DNA of 14,142 nucleotides from Patescibacteria group bacterium (lineage in GTDB: Bacteria > Patescibacteriota > Microgenomatia > UBA1400 > PJMF01): NCBI GenBank assembly GCA_018816485.1, contig JAHIVL010000001.1:1-14142 (forward strand), read 5' to 3'. The notes below the pieces were generated by a model. It was not told the DNA's origin. It saw only the letters and a list, made by a program, of their open reading frames with translations, and did no database searches. Made by a program: the position numbers and the translations under genes. Shown here piece by piece: positions 1 to 7,108 of the stretch. The stretch's first letter is position 1, and every line of letters starts with the position of its first letter.

Positions 1-48
1 AACCACATTTGAGACATTTTTTCACTCTAAAATCATACCAAAAACACT

Positions 49-85
49 AAAAATAGTGGTTTACCACTATTAACACACTATTTTT
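49..85. repeat. Overlapping inverted repeats before the lyase remnant
   Basis: AATAGTGGT (52-60) and ACCACTATT (63-71) form a perfect 9-bp stem with a 2-base loop. AAAAATAGTG (49-58) can instead pair with CACTATTTTT (76-85), so the two pairings exclude each other. On the minus strand the first hairpin is followed by a T-rich stretch, which resembles a factor-independent terminator. No gene is visible in 1-125. The repeat may close a gene that lies outside the window, but that is a guess. Confidence 0.45.
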
Positions 86-125
86 ACCTATTTATCAATG
101 AAAAGTTGTTGTTTCAGCCCGGGTT

Positions 126-854
126 TTGGTTACCAGCGCCAAAAATGTGCAAAATGCATACTCACTTCGTTGTGTTCCTCAAGTTTCTGGAGCAGCGAGA
201 GAAGCTCTAAACTATATTCGCCAAATGACAGAAACCGAAGTCAATGCAGTTGCTGATAATCCACTTTTCTTCACTGAGAAAAAAATATGCTTAACTGGAG
301 CAAATTTTCACGGAGCTCCAATTGGATATTCACAAGACTTACTAAAAGTTATCATTACCGATCTAGGAAATATTTCGGAGCGACAAACTAACAATCTTAT
401 GGATCCTGCTTGTAGCGGTGATTTACCTGCCTTTTTAGTTCAAAGTGCGGGACTTGATTCTGGTTTGATGATTACTCAGTATACTCAGGCAGCTTTGGTG
501 AGCGAAAATAAAGTTTTGGCTGGACCAAATAGCGTAGATTCAATCCCAGTTTCTGCTAATCAAGAAGATCACGTTTCTTTTGGCACAATAGCAGCTCGTT
601 TAGCTAGAGAAATCATTGAGAATACTCAAGCAGTTTTAGCCATACAACTACTTGCAGTTTGCCAAGCCTATGAATTTCGCAAACCTCTTAAGCCATCAAA
701 AACATTTGAAGCTGTTTATAAGCTAGTGCGTTCCGTTAGTCCAAAAATTACCAAAGATAGAGCTTTTTATAAAGATATCGAACAAGTAGTTCCTTTAGTT
801 AGGCAATACAAAGTGCTTGAAATTGTCGAAAAAACTGTTGGGAAACTAAAATAA
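126..854 (+). pseudogene. Histidine/aromatic amino-acid ammonia-lyase, C-terminal half only
   Basis: The frame encodes about 242 residues that match the C-terminal half of the HAL/PAL family (MIO-dependent lyases that remove ammonia from histidine or aromatic amino acids; about 500 residues). Family hallmarks in order: QNAYSLRCVPQ at 9-19 with the substrate-side Tyr12 and Arg15, the NPLFF segment near 45, ANFHGAP near 59-65 with Phe61, a SERQTN segment near 84-89, and SANQEDHVSF near 143-152 with the conserved Glu147. The Ala-Ser-Gly triplet that forms the MIO cofactor belongs to the missing N-terminal half. The frame is closed by a TGA at 99-101, and none of the three plus-strand frames of 1-125 gives lyase sequence. 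The apparent start is a TTG without a ribosome site. The product should be inactive alone. It is either a 5'-deleted remnant or the result of a contig-end misassembly. The nitroreductase gene starts 25 bases after its stop codon. Confidence 0.8.
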
Positions 855-879
855 TTACTAACAAAGAAAGGAAACAAAT

Positions 880-1521
880 ATGTTAAAAAACACAAAAGAA
901 TCTTGCATATCGGTAATTAACACAAGAACATGTTGTAGATCATTCTCGGATAAAACTGTTGCTGATTGTGACATTGAATCAATATTGAAAACTGGCCAAG
1001 CCGCTCCATCAGCAAAAAACAGACAACCATACTTTTTTATAGTCATAAAAAACCAACAATGTAAAAAAGAAATAGCATTGGCTGCAACTCGCGGAAGAGA
1101 AAAGCAGTTTACTAATTGGGATCAGCAATCCGCAGAATCAATGATTAAAGGAAAATCAAAAATGAATTCCAATGATCTCGTAATTGCTGAAGCCCCTGTA
1201 GCAATATTGCTTTTGCGAGATTCTGATCCTAATTACTCTGAAGGTATTTCTGAAAATTTAGAAATTCAGGAGGAGCAAGGTGTTGCTTGTGTCGCCTACT
1301 CTATGATGATTGCTGCCCAAGCACTTGGTTTAGGAATGGCTTGGATGTGTTCGGTATTAAATATTCCTGAAGAACTTGAAGATATACTAACAAAATATGG
1401 AATTGCTTGGAAAAAAACCTGGCAACCTAGAGTAATTCTACCCGTTGGGTACTCAAAAAAAGAAAAATTGCGTAAACCAAAAAGAAAAGAGTTGAAAGAA
1501 GTTTCTTCATGGATTAATTAA
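880..1521 (+). CDS. Nitroreductase family protein (FMN-dependent)
   Basis: A 213-residue protein with the nitroreductase fold, which uses FMN and NAD(P)H to reduce nitro compounds, quinones or flavins in the cytoplasm. Visible signatures: NTRTCCRSFSDK at 14-25, equivalent to the family's RRSxRxF phosphate-binding start; APSAKNRQPYFFIVI at 42-56, the FMN-ring segment; GVACVAYSMMIAAQALGLGMAW at 134-155, the helix with the ALGLG turn; and PVGYSKKEK near 188-196, the usual C-terminal xxGYP region. A ribosome site AAAGGA (867-872) lies 7 bases before the ATG, which supports this start. The gene follows the lyase remnant by 25 bases and may once have shared its transcript. The substrate cannot be read from sequence. 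Three cysteines near the N-terminus (9, 18, 19) are unremarked in the family as far as I know. Confidence 0.88.
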   Translation: MLKNTKESCISVINTRTCCRSFSDKTVADCDIESILKTGQAAPSAKNRQPYFFIVIKNQQCKKEIALAATRGREKQFTNWDQQSAESMIKGKSKMNSNDLVIAEAPVAILLLRDSDPNYSEGISENLEIQEEQGVACVAYSMMIAAQALGLGMAWMCSVLNIPEELEDILTKYGIAWKKTWQPRVILPVGYSKKEKLRKPKRKELKEVSSWIN

Positions 1522-1532
1522 AAACATCATCC

Positions 1533-1552
1533 TCAATCATTAATATGATTGA
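1533..1552. repeat. 8-bp hairpin between nitroreductase and hisS
   Basis: TCAATCAT (1533-1540) and ATGATTGA (1545-1552) are perfectly complementary around a TAAT loop. No T-run follows it, so it is not a standard terminator. It sits just before a possible extended -10 (TGATATTCT, 1556-1564) for hisS and could be either a weak transcription end or part of the hisS control region. Confidence 0.35.
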
Positions 1553-1602
1553 ATGTGATATTCTAATAGGAGAAATCAGTAAAATCAAAAAAGAAAATAA
1601 TT

Positions 1603-2811
1603 ATGACAAACAAAAACATACAAACACTAAAAGGCTTTAGAGACATCCTACCGGTTGATGCTAGAAAGCGTCAGTGGGTTCGTGATTCAATGATTAAAAC
1701 AGCAGAAAAATGGGGTTATGAACCAATTGAAACCCCTACTCTCGAGCCATTTGAACTATTTGAAGGAGAAATTGGTGAAGACGAAAAACTCTTCTATAAG
1801 TTTACTGACAATGGTGGTCGTGAAGTCATTATGCGTTACGATCAAACCGTGCCTACTTGTCGTTATGTGGCCACTAATTTTGCCGAACTTACTTTGCCTT
1901 TCAGAAGATACCAAATTCAATCTGTTTTTAGAGCAGAAAAACCTCAAAAAGGTAGATATCGAGAATTTACTCAATTTGACCTCGATATTTTTGGAGTAAA
2001 AGGTGCTGAAGCTGATGCCGAAGTAATTGCCGAGAATCTTGAAACTTATGTTAATCTTGGTTTTAAAAAGCCAGTAATTATTTTTAATAGTCGCGAACTA
2101 ATGAAGGGTATTCCTTACGAGGCCATCGTAGCGATTGACAAATTGAAGAAAATTGGCCGCGATGGCGTGATTGAAAACATGATCAAAAAAGGCATCGCCA
2201 AAACCCAAGCTGAAACATATTTTCAACAAGTTATAGACATCAAGCCAGATGAGACAATCAAAACAATTATCAATTATCTAGAAAATTCTGGTTTTAGCAA
2301 TGAATTCTATCGCTTTGAACCTACTCTTGCCCGATCTTTCAGTTACTCTGAGGGACCAATCTGGGAGATAGTTATTGAAGATTATAAAGTTGGTTCAGTT
2401 GGTGGTGGTGAACGCTATGACTCAATGATGAAACGACTCACTAACCTTGATGTACCAGCAACTGGAATTGCTTTTGGTTTCGATCGCACTGTTGAGGCTG
2501 CTGATCTATTAGGATTGATTCCCCAAATAAATTTATCTCAAGTTCTAATAACAACTTTCAATAAAAAATACCAAAAACAAACATTAGAAATTGCCAAAAA
2601 ACTTCGTCAAGCAGAGGTTAAAACCGAGCTCTACCCAGACATAACTGATAAAATTGGTAAACAATTTAAATATGCTGATAAGAAAAAAATTCCCTACGCA
2701 ATTGTCATTGGTGAAGAAGAAGTGGCCCAAAATAAAGTTTCGCTTAAGAACTTACAAACAAGAGATCAGGAAATGTTGAGCATGGAGGAAGTGATTAACA
2801 AGCTTAGATAA
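1603..2811 (+). CDS. hisS: Histidyl-tRNA synthetase (class II)
   Basis: HisRS charges tRNA-His with histidine using ATP. The 402-residue protein has all class II parts: an N-terminal LKGFRDILP (9-17), the motif 1 region GYEPIETPTLEPFELF (38-53), the ATP-site segment MRYDQTVPTCRYVA (77-90), motif 2 from FRAEKPQKGRYREF to DLDIFG (109-131), the GGGERYD segment (267-273), and motif 3 GIAFGFDR (288-295). A C-terminal anticodon-binding domain spans about 312-402. The histidine-binding element, normally RGLDYYTG, reads RSFSYSEG (244-251): the catalytic Arg is kept but the neighbours differ. The anticodon domain separates it from the HisZ regulator paralogue. An AGGAGA lies about 30 bases before the ATG, too far to be its ribosome site, so start selection rests on homology to the usual N-terminus. 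Confidence 0.95.
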   Translation: MTNKNIQTLKGFRDILPVDARKRQWVRDSMIKTAEKWGYEPIETPTLEPFELFEGEIGEDEKLFYKFTDNGGREVIMRYDQTVPTCRYVATNFAELTLPFRRYQIQSVFRAEKPQKGRYREFTQFDLDIFGVKGAEADAEVIAENLETYVNLGFKKPVIIFNSRELMKGIPYEAIVAIDKLKKIGRDGVIENMIKKGIAKTQAETYFQQVIDIKPDETIKTIINYLENSGFSNEFYRFEPTLARSFSYSEGPIWEIVIEDYKVGSVGGGERYDSMMKRLTNLDVPATGIAFGFDRTVEAADLLGLIPQINLSQVLITTFNKKYQKQTLEIAKKLRQAEVKTELYPDITDKIGKQFKYADKKKIPYAIVIGEEEVAQNKVSLKNLQTRDQEMLSMEEVINKLR

Positions 2812-2835
2812 TCTGCGTTTTTTTAACCAAATCGC

Positions 2836-2849
2836 CTATTTTCAAATAG
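2836..2849. terminator. Short palindrome between convergent hisS and ATP-grasp genes
   Basis: CTATTT (2836-2841) and AAATAG (2844-2849) form a 6-bp stem with a 2-base loop in the 39-base gap between two convergent genes. A run of seven T precedes it at 2818-2824, right after hisS. The stem is short and AT-only, so its role as a bidirectional terminator is tentative. Confidence 0.3.
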
Positions 2850-2850
2850 C

Positions 2851-3792
2851 TCAACATTTTTTGAATAAATCGCCCAAAATTTTTCTATACATCTTCACGA
2901 CTTCTTCATCAGTGTTGTCTCGAACAAAATAGCTGAACCCAGGCTGAGTGTTAATTTCTATTAAAAATAGCTCGCCATTTTTATCTCTAATAATATCTAG
3001 TCCCCCATACTTTAAATTCAATTTAGAAGATATTGGTTTAATAAATTCTTGAATTTCATTCCATAAATCTTGGTCTTTGATTAAAACAGCCTTTGAATTT
3101 TCCCAATGTAAAGGACTCAAATTGCCAACAAATTTTGGAGCTATGCGAATGTTGCTTGTTGCATCACCAATGTGACCACCACCGGTACCAACACCGGTGC
3201 CACCACCAGTGCGTCCAGCAACGTTATTTTTCAAATAAATAAACATAATTTCTTGATTATAAACCAAAACTCTATACTCCTTTTTAGAATCAATATAATC
3301 TTGCGAAATTAGAACATGGTCATAATTCTTTGAGTTTTTGTTAAAAATGTTTTTTACCGCAGTTGCTATCCGCCCATAATCATTACACTTAAAAACATTC
3401 AAACCCCTAAAAAGACTGTTTGCTTTAACTAAAATCGGAAATTCGTGGTTGACTAAAATATTTTCAATAATTTCCTTATTTGAATCAAAATTTCCATATC
3501 CTTCATAAATATCGTCTGCATGAGGATCGATAAAACTAAAAGTTCGGGGCTGGTTAATTTTATCTCTAAGCAAAAGATAGGTATAGAACTTATCACCACA
3601 AATTTTCCTTACAGCTTCGTCATTTAAACCAGAATTATTGGCAATAAATAAATGTGACTCGTTGCTTTCGGTTTTATTTTCAAAATCCACTTTTAAAATA
3701 ACATTGGCGTCATCAATAAACTTAGACTTAAGACCAAGTTCATCGCAAACTTTTTTTATTATTGTAGTAGTCATATTTACTATGGTACTCAT
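2851..3792 (-). CDS. ATP-grasp domain protein (RimK/glutathione-synthetase-like ligase)
   Basis: The 313-residue protein carries the ATP-grasp fold, which joins a carboxylate to an amine or thiol through an acyl-phosphate. Visible elements: FPILVKANSLFRGLNVF (118-134), with Lys123 as an ATP-contacting lysine and a flexible loop; KEYRVLVYNQEIMF (171-184); and GGLDIIRDKNGELFLIEINTQPGF (263-286), with Asp266, Glu279 and Asn281 as likely magnesium ligands. A glycine-rich stretch with three Gly-rich clusters lies at about 193-209, between the central strands. Family members include RimK, glutathione and cyanophycin synthetases; the substrate cannot be told from sequence. The first ATG has no clear ribosome site; a second in-frame ATG at 3774 (MTTTIIKK) is an alternative. 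It is convergent with hisS and divergent from the transporter gene, so it is transcribed alone. Confidence 0.8.
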   Translation of the reverse strand: MSTIVNMTTTIIKKVCDELGLKSKFIDDANVILKVDFENKTESNESHLFIANNSGLNDEAVRKICGDKFYTYLLLRDKINQPRTFSFIDPHADDIYEGYGNFDSNKEIIENILVNHEFPILVKANSLFRGLNVFKCNDYGRIATAVKNIFNKNSKNYDHVLISQDYIDSKKEYRVLVYNQEIMFIYLKNNVAGRTGGGTGVGTGGGHIGDATSNIRIAPKFVGNLSPLHWENSKAVLIKDQDLWNEIQEFIKPISSKLNLKYGGLDIIRDKNGELFLIEINTQPGFSYFVRDNTDEEVVKMYRKILGDLFKKC

Positions 3793-3826
3793 AACAACAT
3801 TTTCTGATTCGTGATAATCTTATTCT

Positions 3827-4774
3827 ATGGCAAAAAGGAGTAAAAAGAAACAAACTCGTCTTCAATCATATCTTTTTCTTGGATTAAATACCCTAGTCTG
3901 GGGCGCAGCTTTAATCATCGTTAAACCTGCTCTATCAGTTACTACTCCATTTAGATATCTATTTTACAGGTTTGCTTTTGCTGGCCTTTTATCTTTACCG
4001 ATACTATTTCATTACTGGCCCAAAATTAAAAATAAGAAAAAAACTATTACACGAATAACACTCCTGGAATTAATTGGGACGACGCTGTCGCTGGGACTTC
4101 TCTATTTTGGCTTAAGTAAAACTAGCGCTATCGAAGCTAGCTTTATCACAACTACTACACCAATTTTTGTTGTACTTGCTGGAATTTTATACCTGAAAGA
4201 AAAAGAGGAAAAGCATGAGCTATTCGGTTTAACTCTAGCTTTTATAGGAACAGTACTGCTAACAGCTTTACCAGTAATCTTAAACGGAAACTCACTTGAT
4301 GGTTTATCTTTAGATGGAAACTTACTAATTATTGGTCAAAACATTGCAGTTGCTATTTACTATGTCTTGGCAAAAAAACACTATAAAAAACTTCCAAAAT
4401 TATTCGTTGCTTCAATTAGCTTTTATGTCGGAATCACTACTTTTTTCTTCCTGAGTTTGCTTGAACTTAATTTTTCTTTTCCAAACTTTATCACGGCCAT
4501 CACAAACGACTTCTCCAGTACCTCAGTCTGGTTTGCAACACTTTATATGGCAATCTTTGGCTCAATAATTGGACTGACTTCTTACATTAAAGGACAAGAT
4601 GGAATAGAAGCCTCCGAAGCTGGTTTATTTACGTACCTCCAGCCACTAATTTATGTACCACTTGGAATAATTCTACTAAAAGAACATGTCTATCCCTTAC
4701 AGATCGTGTCATTAATTATTATCTTTGCCGGCGTATATCTTGCAGAATCTAGATTTAAAAAGAAGAAACACTAA
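3827..4774 (+). CDS. EamA/DMT-superfamily transporter, ten membrane segments
   Basis: The 315-residue membrane protein has a Lys/Arg-rich cytoplasmic start (2-11) and about ten hydrophobic segments arranged as two EamA repeats, roughly 15-147 and 163-306. Typical marks are NTLVWGAALIIVKPAL near 21-36, RYLFYRFAFAGLLSLPIL near 43-60, FITTTTPIFVVLAGILYLKE near 106-125 closing repeat 1, and GLFTYLQPLIYVPLGIILLKE near 266-286 closing repeat 2. Family members export or import small metabolites such as amino acids or nucleotide-type compounds; the substrate is not predictable here. The ATG lies 8 bases after a GATAAT (3813-3818) and lacks a ribosome site, which suggests a leaderless mRNA. The gap to the divergent ATP-grasp gene is only 34 bases. 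It ends 17 bases from the end of the convergent glmS. Confidence 0.9.
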   Translation: MAKRSKKKQTRLQSYLFLGLNTLVWGAALIIVKPALSVTTPFRYLFYRFAFAGLLSLPILFHYWPKIKNKKKTITRITLLELIGTTLSLGLLYFGLSKTSAIEASFITTTTPIFVVLAGILYLKEKEEKHELFGLTLAFIGTVLLTALPVILNGNSLDGLSLDGNLLIIGQNIAVAIYYVLAKKHYKKLPKLFVASISFYVGITTFFFLSLLELNFSFPNFITAITNDFSSTSVWFATLYMAIFGSIIGLTSYIKGQDGIEASEAGLFTYLQPLIYVPLGIILLKEHVYPLQIVSLIIIFAGVYLAESRFKKKKH

Positions 4775-4791
4775 AAAATAGTACGTTGCAT

Positions 4792-6600
4792 TTACTTAAC
4801 CGTCACACTCTTAGCCAAATTTCTTGGTTTATCAACATCATAACCTTTTTCCACAGCCATGTAACAAGTCATTAACTGCGAAGGAATAATGCTAGAAAGG
4901 AAAATATAATCATTTGTATCTGGCAACTGAATCCAATTACTATAAAGTTCGTTATTTTCTTTGGCAATAACAATCGTTTTTCCTCCCCTAGCCCTTACTT
5001 CTGAAATTGCGCTCAGCATATTTGCTTTATTTTCATCTTCAGCAACCAAACACAATACCGGCGTACCTTTGGAAATTAAGGCAATCACTCCGTGCTTAAG
5101 TTCACCGCTCGAAAAACCTTCAGCATGAATATATGAAATTTCCTTCAATTTCAGTGCGCTTTCCAAACCAGCATAGTACAGATCACCTCTACCTAATACA
5201 AATACGTGCTCATGCTTGGTCAAGTTTTTCGCAATTTTTTTAATATTATTTTGAATTTTCTTATTAGCGAACCATTCCTTTAATTTGTACTCAAATTCAT
5301 TAATTTTTATCTCTAGGTCATTAAATTTTGATCCGGATAAAATATCTGAAATTATGATCCCCCAAAGTGCTTGACCCAAAAATGCTTTCGTACTTGCCAC
5401 TGCCAATTCTGGTCCAACTTGAAGCATAAAAGAGAGATTAGATAATTGAGTCAAAGTGCTCCCTGGCATATTAACAACACTAATTATTTTGACTCCTTTT
5501 CTTTTCATTAACTCTACAACTTCATTAGTATCAGCAGTTTCTCCGCTCTGACTAAAAACAATACATACTGATTTTTCACTACCGTTATTTAGTAATTCGA
5601 GATACGAATTAGCTTCATATGCTTCGACAGTCAAAGCAAGAATACCAATCTTTCTAAGCAGATAAGCAGTGTTTCCAGTCGCATAACTCGCTGAACCACA
5701 ACCAAGAGTAAACACTTGCCTAGCATTCTTTATCATTTCAACCGCAACGGCAAACTTTTGTTTGGAATCTCGAATCACATTTAATAGCATATTAGATTGC
5801 TCATGAATTTCCTTAAACATATAACTCTCATAGCTATCTTTACCAATATCCATAGTAATGTTTGCCAAATCAAGTTTGTGCTCAAGAGGAATAAACTCAA
5901 CGCCAACCCTTTTTCCAGTTTTAATGTCTGTAATCTCAAAACAAGAATCAGAAGAATTAAAGACTGCTATTTGTCCAGAATTAATAACCAAATACTCGTC
6001 AACATCTGGGCTCATAGAAAGCACATCTGAAGAAAAATATAACTCTCTTTTGGAATTTCTACCTACTACCAAAGGCGAGCCATCTCTGATAGCCATAATT
6101 CGACCTTGAGTGGTGATTACAACAACTGTATTTCGACCAGCCAATTTATTGAAAACATTAATAAATGAGCTAGTTGAAAGATTTTTTTCTGAATTATGTT
6201 CCATTTCTTTTTCAAGAAGACCTACTATGATTTCGGTATCAGTTTTAGAAATGAAGTTATAACCATCATCTATCAACTTACTCTTATGCTCTTGATAATT
6301 TTCTACTACGCCATTTTGAACTAATGCAAAACTTTTATTTTTAGCCAAATGGGGATGAGCATTAATTTTAGTTACTTCTCCATGAGTAGCCCAACGAGTA
6401 TGACCCAAACACAATTTTGACTCTGCAAACTTAATATTTTTCTGGCCACTCAATTTACCTACTTCTTTTTTAAGTTCCAATTTCCCATCAACTAAAGTTG
6501 CCACTCCCCAAGAGTCATAGCCTCTATACTCAATTCTTTTTAAACCTTCAAAAACTCTTTTTTCAGCATTTAAGCTGAAACTAGCGTAAATTCCACACAT
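4792..6600 (-). CDS. glmS: Glutamine-fructose-6-phosphate aminotransferase
   Basis: GlmS makes glucosamine-6-phosphate from fructose-6-phosphate and glutamine, the entry step to amino-sugar and peptidoglycan precursors. The length (602) is normal. The N-terminal class II glutaminase has Cys2 (mature Cys1), GHTRWATHG (66-74), QNG (95-97) and SKTDTE (118-123). Two SIS sugar-isomerase domains follow, with GCGSASYATG (300-309), FSQSGETADT (349-358) and ASTKAFLGQ (402-410) in the first, and LGRGDLYYAGLESALK (469-484), the isomerase-type Glu487, and GELKHG (499-504) with His503 in the second. The C-terminal PRNLAKSVTV contains the conserved Schiff-base-loop Lys597. Small departures are CGIYASF and YRGYDSWGV at the start. 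A ribosome site AAAGGA (6607-6612) supports the ATG. A possible promoter is TTGAAC (6661-6666) with CATATT 17 bases on. I see no glmS ribozyme. Confidence 0.97.
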   Translation of the reverse strand: MCGIYASFSLNAEKRVFEGLKRIEYRGYDSWGVATLVDGKLELKKEVGKLSGQKNIKFAESKLCLGHTRWATHGEVTKINAHPHLAKNKSFALVQNGVVENYQEHKSKLIDDGYNFISKTDTEIIVGLLEKEMEHNSEKNLSTSSFINVFNKLAGRNTVVVITTQGRIMAIRDGSPLVVGRNSKRELYFSSDVLSMSPDVDEYLVINSGQIAVFNSSDSCFEITDIKTGKRVGVEFIPLEHKLDLANITMDIGKDSYESYMFKEIHEQSNMLLNVIRDSKQKFAVAVEMIKNARQVFTLGCGSASYATGNTAYLLRKIGILALTVEAYEANSYLELLNNGSEKSVCIVFSQSGETADTNEVVELMKRKGVKIISVVNMPGSTLTQLSNLSFMLQVGPELAVASTKAFLGQALWGIIISDILSGSKFNDLEIKINEFEYKLKEWFANKKIQNNIKKIAKNLTKHEHVFVLGRGDLYYAGLESALKLKEISYIHAEGFSSGELKHGVIALISKGTPVLCLVAEDENKANMLSAISEVRARGGKTIVIAKENNELYSNWIQLPDTNDYIFLSSIIPSQLMTCYMAVEKGYDVDKPRNLAKSVTVK

Positions 6601-6743
6601 AATAGTCCTTTATACAAAAAGTTTATAATTTGAAAATAATATGATTTAATTATTTGCTCTGTTCAAAGTGTTTCTACCTTGTTTTAACAAATCATGTTAA
6701 TTGGACTATCAAATGCCCAGAGGGTCTCCGTAGATACTCGAGG

Positions 6744-6776
6744 TTGCATTAATAATTCAGCAATTTTGCATTAATA
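6744..6776. repeat. 11-base direct repeat, 22-base period
   Basis: TTGCATTAATA occurs at 6744-6754 and again at 6766-6776, exactly 22 bases apart, upstream of glmS. Two copies about two helical turns apart could be protein-binding sites for a regulator of glmS, or simply a small local duplication. Confidence 0.5.
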
Positions 6777-6900
6777 TAGTCACTAACTACAAATTTTTTG
6801 CAAACCTCGGTTCGATCGCTTTTGCTCAGAGTGATCTAAAATTTCTCTAAATCACAAATGAACTTAGCATCCCCCTTCCTCGTATCCCTTTTGTAAAATT

Positions 6901-6968
6901 GCGCCAGTTACGCCGGTTACGCCAGTTACGCCAGTTACGCCGGTTACGCCAGTTGCGCCAGTTACGCC
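6901..6968. repeat. GC-rich 9-bp tandem repeat, 7.5 copies
   Basis: Seven full units and one partial unit of RCGCCRGTT (mostly ACGCCAGTT, with GCGCCAGTT and ACGCCGGTT variants) sit head to tail. The block is markedly richer in G+C than its AT-rich surroundings. Because the unit is a multiple of three, it reads as Ala/Thr-Pro-Val on the plus strand and as collagen-like Gly-Val-Thr on the minus strand. The plus frame has no start codon. The minus frame (6864-6974) has only a TTG start, no ribosome site and 36 codons. Non-coding minisatellite is the simplest reading. It has no CRISPR-like spacers. Confidence 0.95.
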
Positions 6969-6987
6969 AAACAAACCACACTTTCAC

Positions 6988-7015
6988 AAACTAGGGCCAC
7001 ACGCTCGACTAGTTT
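6988..7015 (+). terminator. Terminator-like hairpin after the tandem repeat
   Basis: AAACTAG (6988-6994) and CTAGTTT (7009-7015) form a 7-bp stem around a 14-base GC-rich loop, and the run of T extends to 7017. On the plus strand this has the form of a factor-independent terminator, although no plus-strand gene precedes it. That leaves open an unannotated transcript through the repeat block. Confidence 0.35.
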
Positions 7016-7108
7016 TTAATATTAATCCTTTCTTTTGCTTTAACACTATCCCGATCTTACATTTATATTAGCCAAAAAACAAGTTTTCCTGGTGTGATAA
7101 TTCCACCT

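Larger units (their letters stand above)
6601..7108. other. 508-base gene-free stretch between GH57 gene and glmS
   Basis: No convincing gene on either strand: the open frames are short, lack ribosome sites and resemble nothing I recognise. It holds the glmS leader and probable promoter (6601-6670), a TTGTT/AACAA palindrome (6679-6690), an 11-base direct repeat (6744-6776), a 7-bp hairpin with one G-T pair (6814-6836), the 9-bp tandem repeat (6901-6968) and a terminator-like hairpin (6988-7015). No complete tRNA cloverleaf could be folded around the isolated GGTTCGATC at 6809. Confidence 0.6.

Noticed and set aside
858..1046. Minus-strand frame opposite the nitroreductase
   Set aside because: It is a shadow of a well-supported gene with clear family motifs.
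6601..6720. glmS ribozyme or riboswitch in the glmS leader
   Set aside because: I could not find the ribozyme's conserved core, and the leader predicted from the candidate promoter is only about 30 bases.
6694..6774. 26-codon plus-strand frame starting with ATG
   Set aside because: No ribosome site, no promoter and no recognisable similarity; part of it is the 11-base direct repeat.
6809..6836. Possible tRNA T-arm (GGTTCGATC)
   Set aside because: The bases on either side of the loop do not pair into a T-stem, and no acceptor or anticodon arm could be found around it.
6901..6968. CRISPR array
   Set aside because: The units are 9 bases, directly abutting, without spacers, and no cas gene is near.
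6864..6974. Small collagen-like gene on the minus strand
   Set aside because: It has only a TTG start without a ribosome site, and any 9-base repeat stays open in frame. Kept as a finding, not as a gene.
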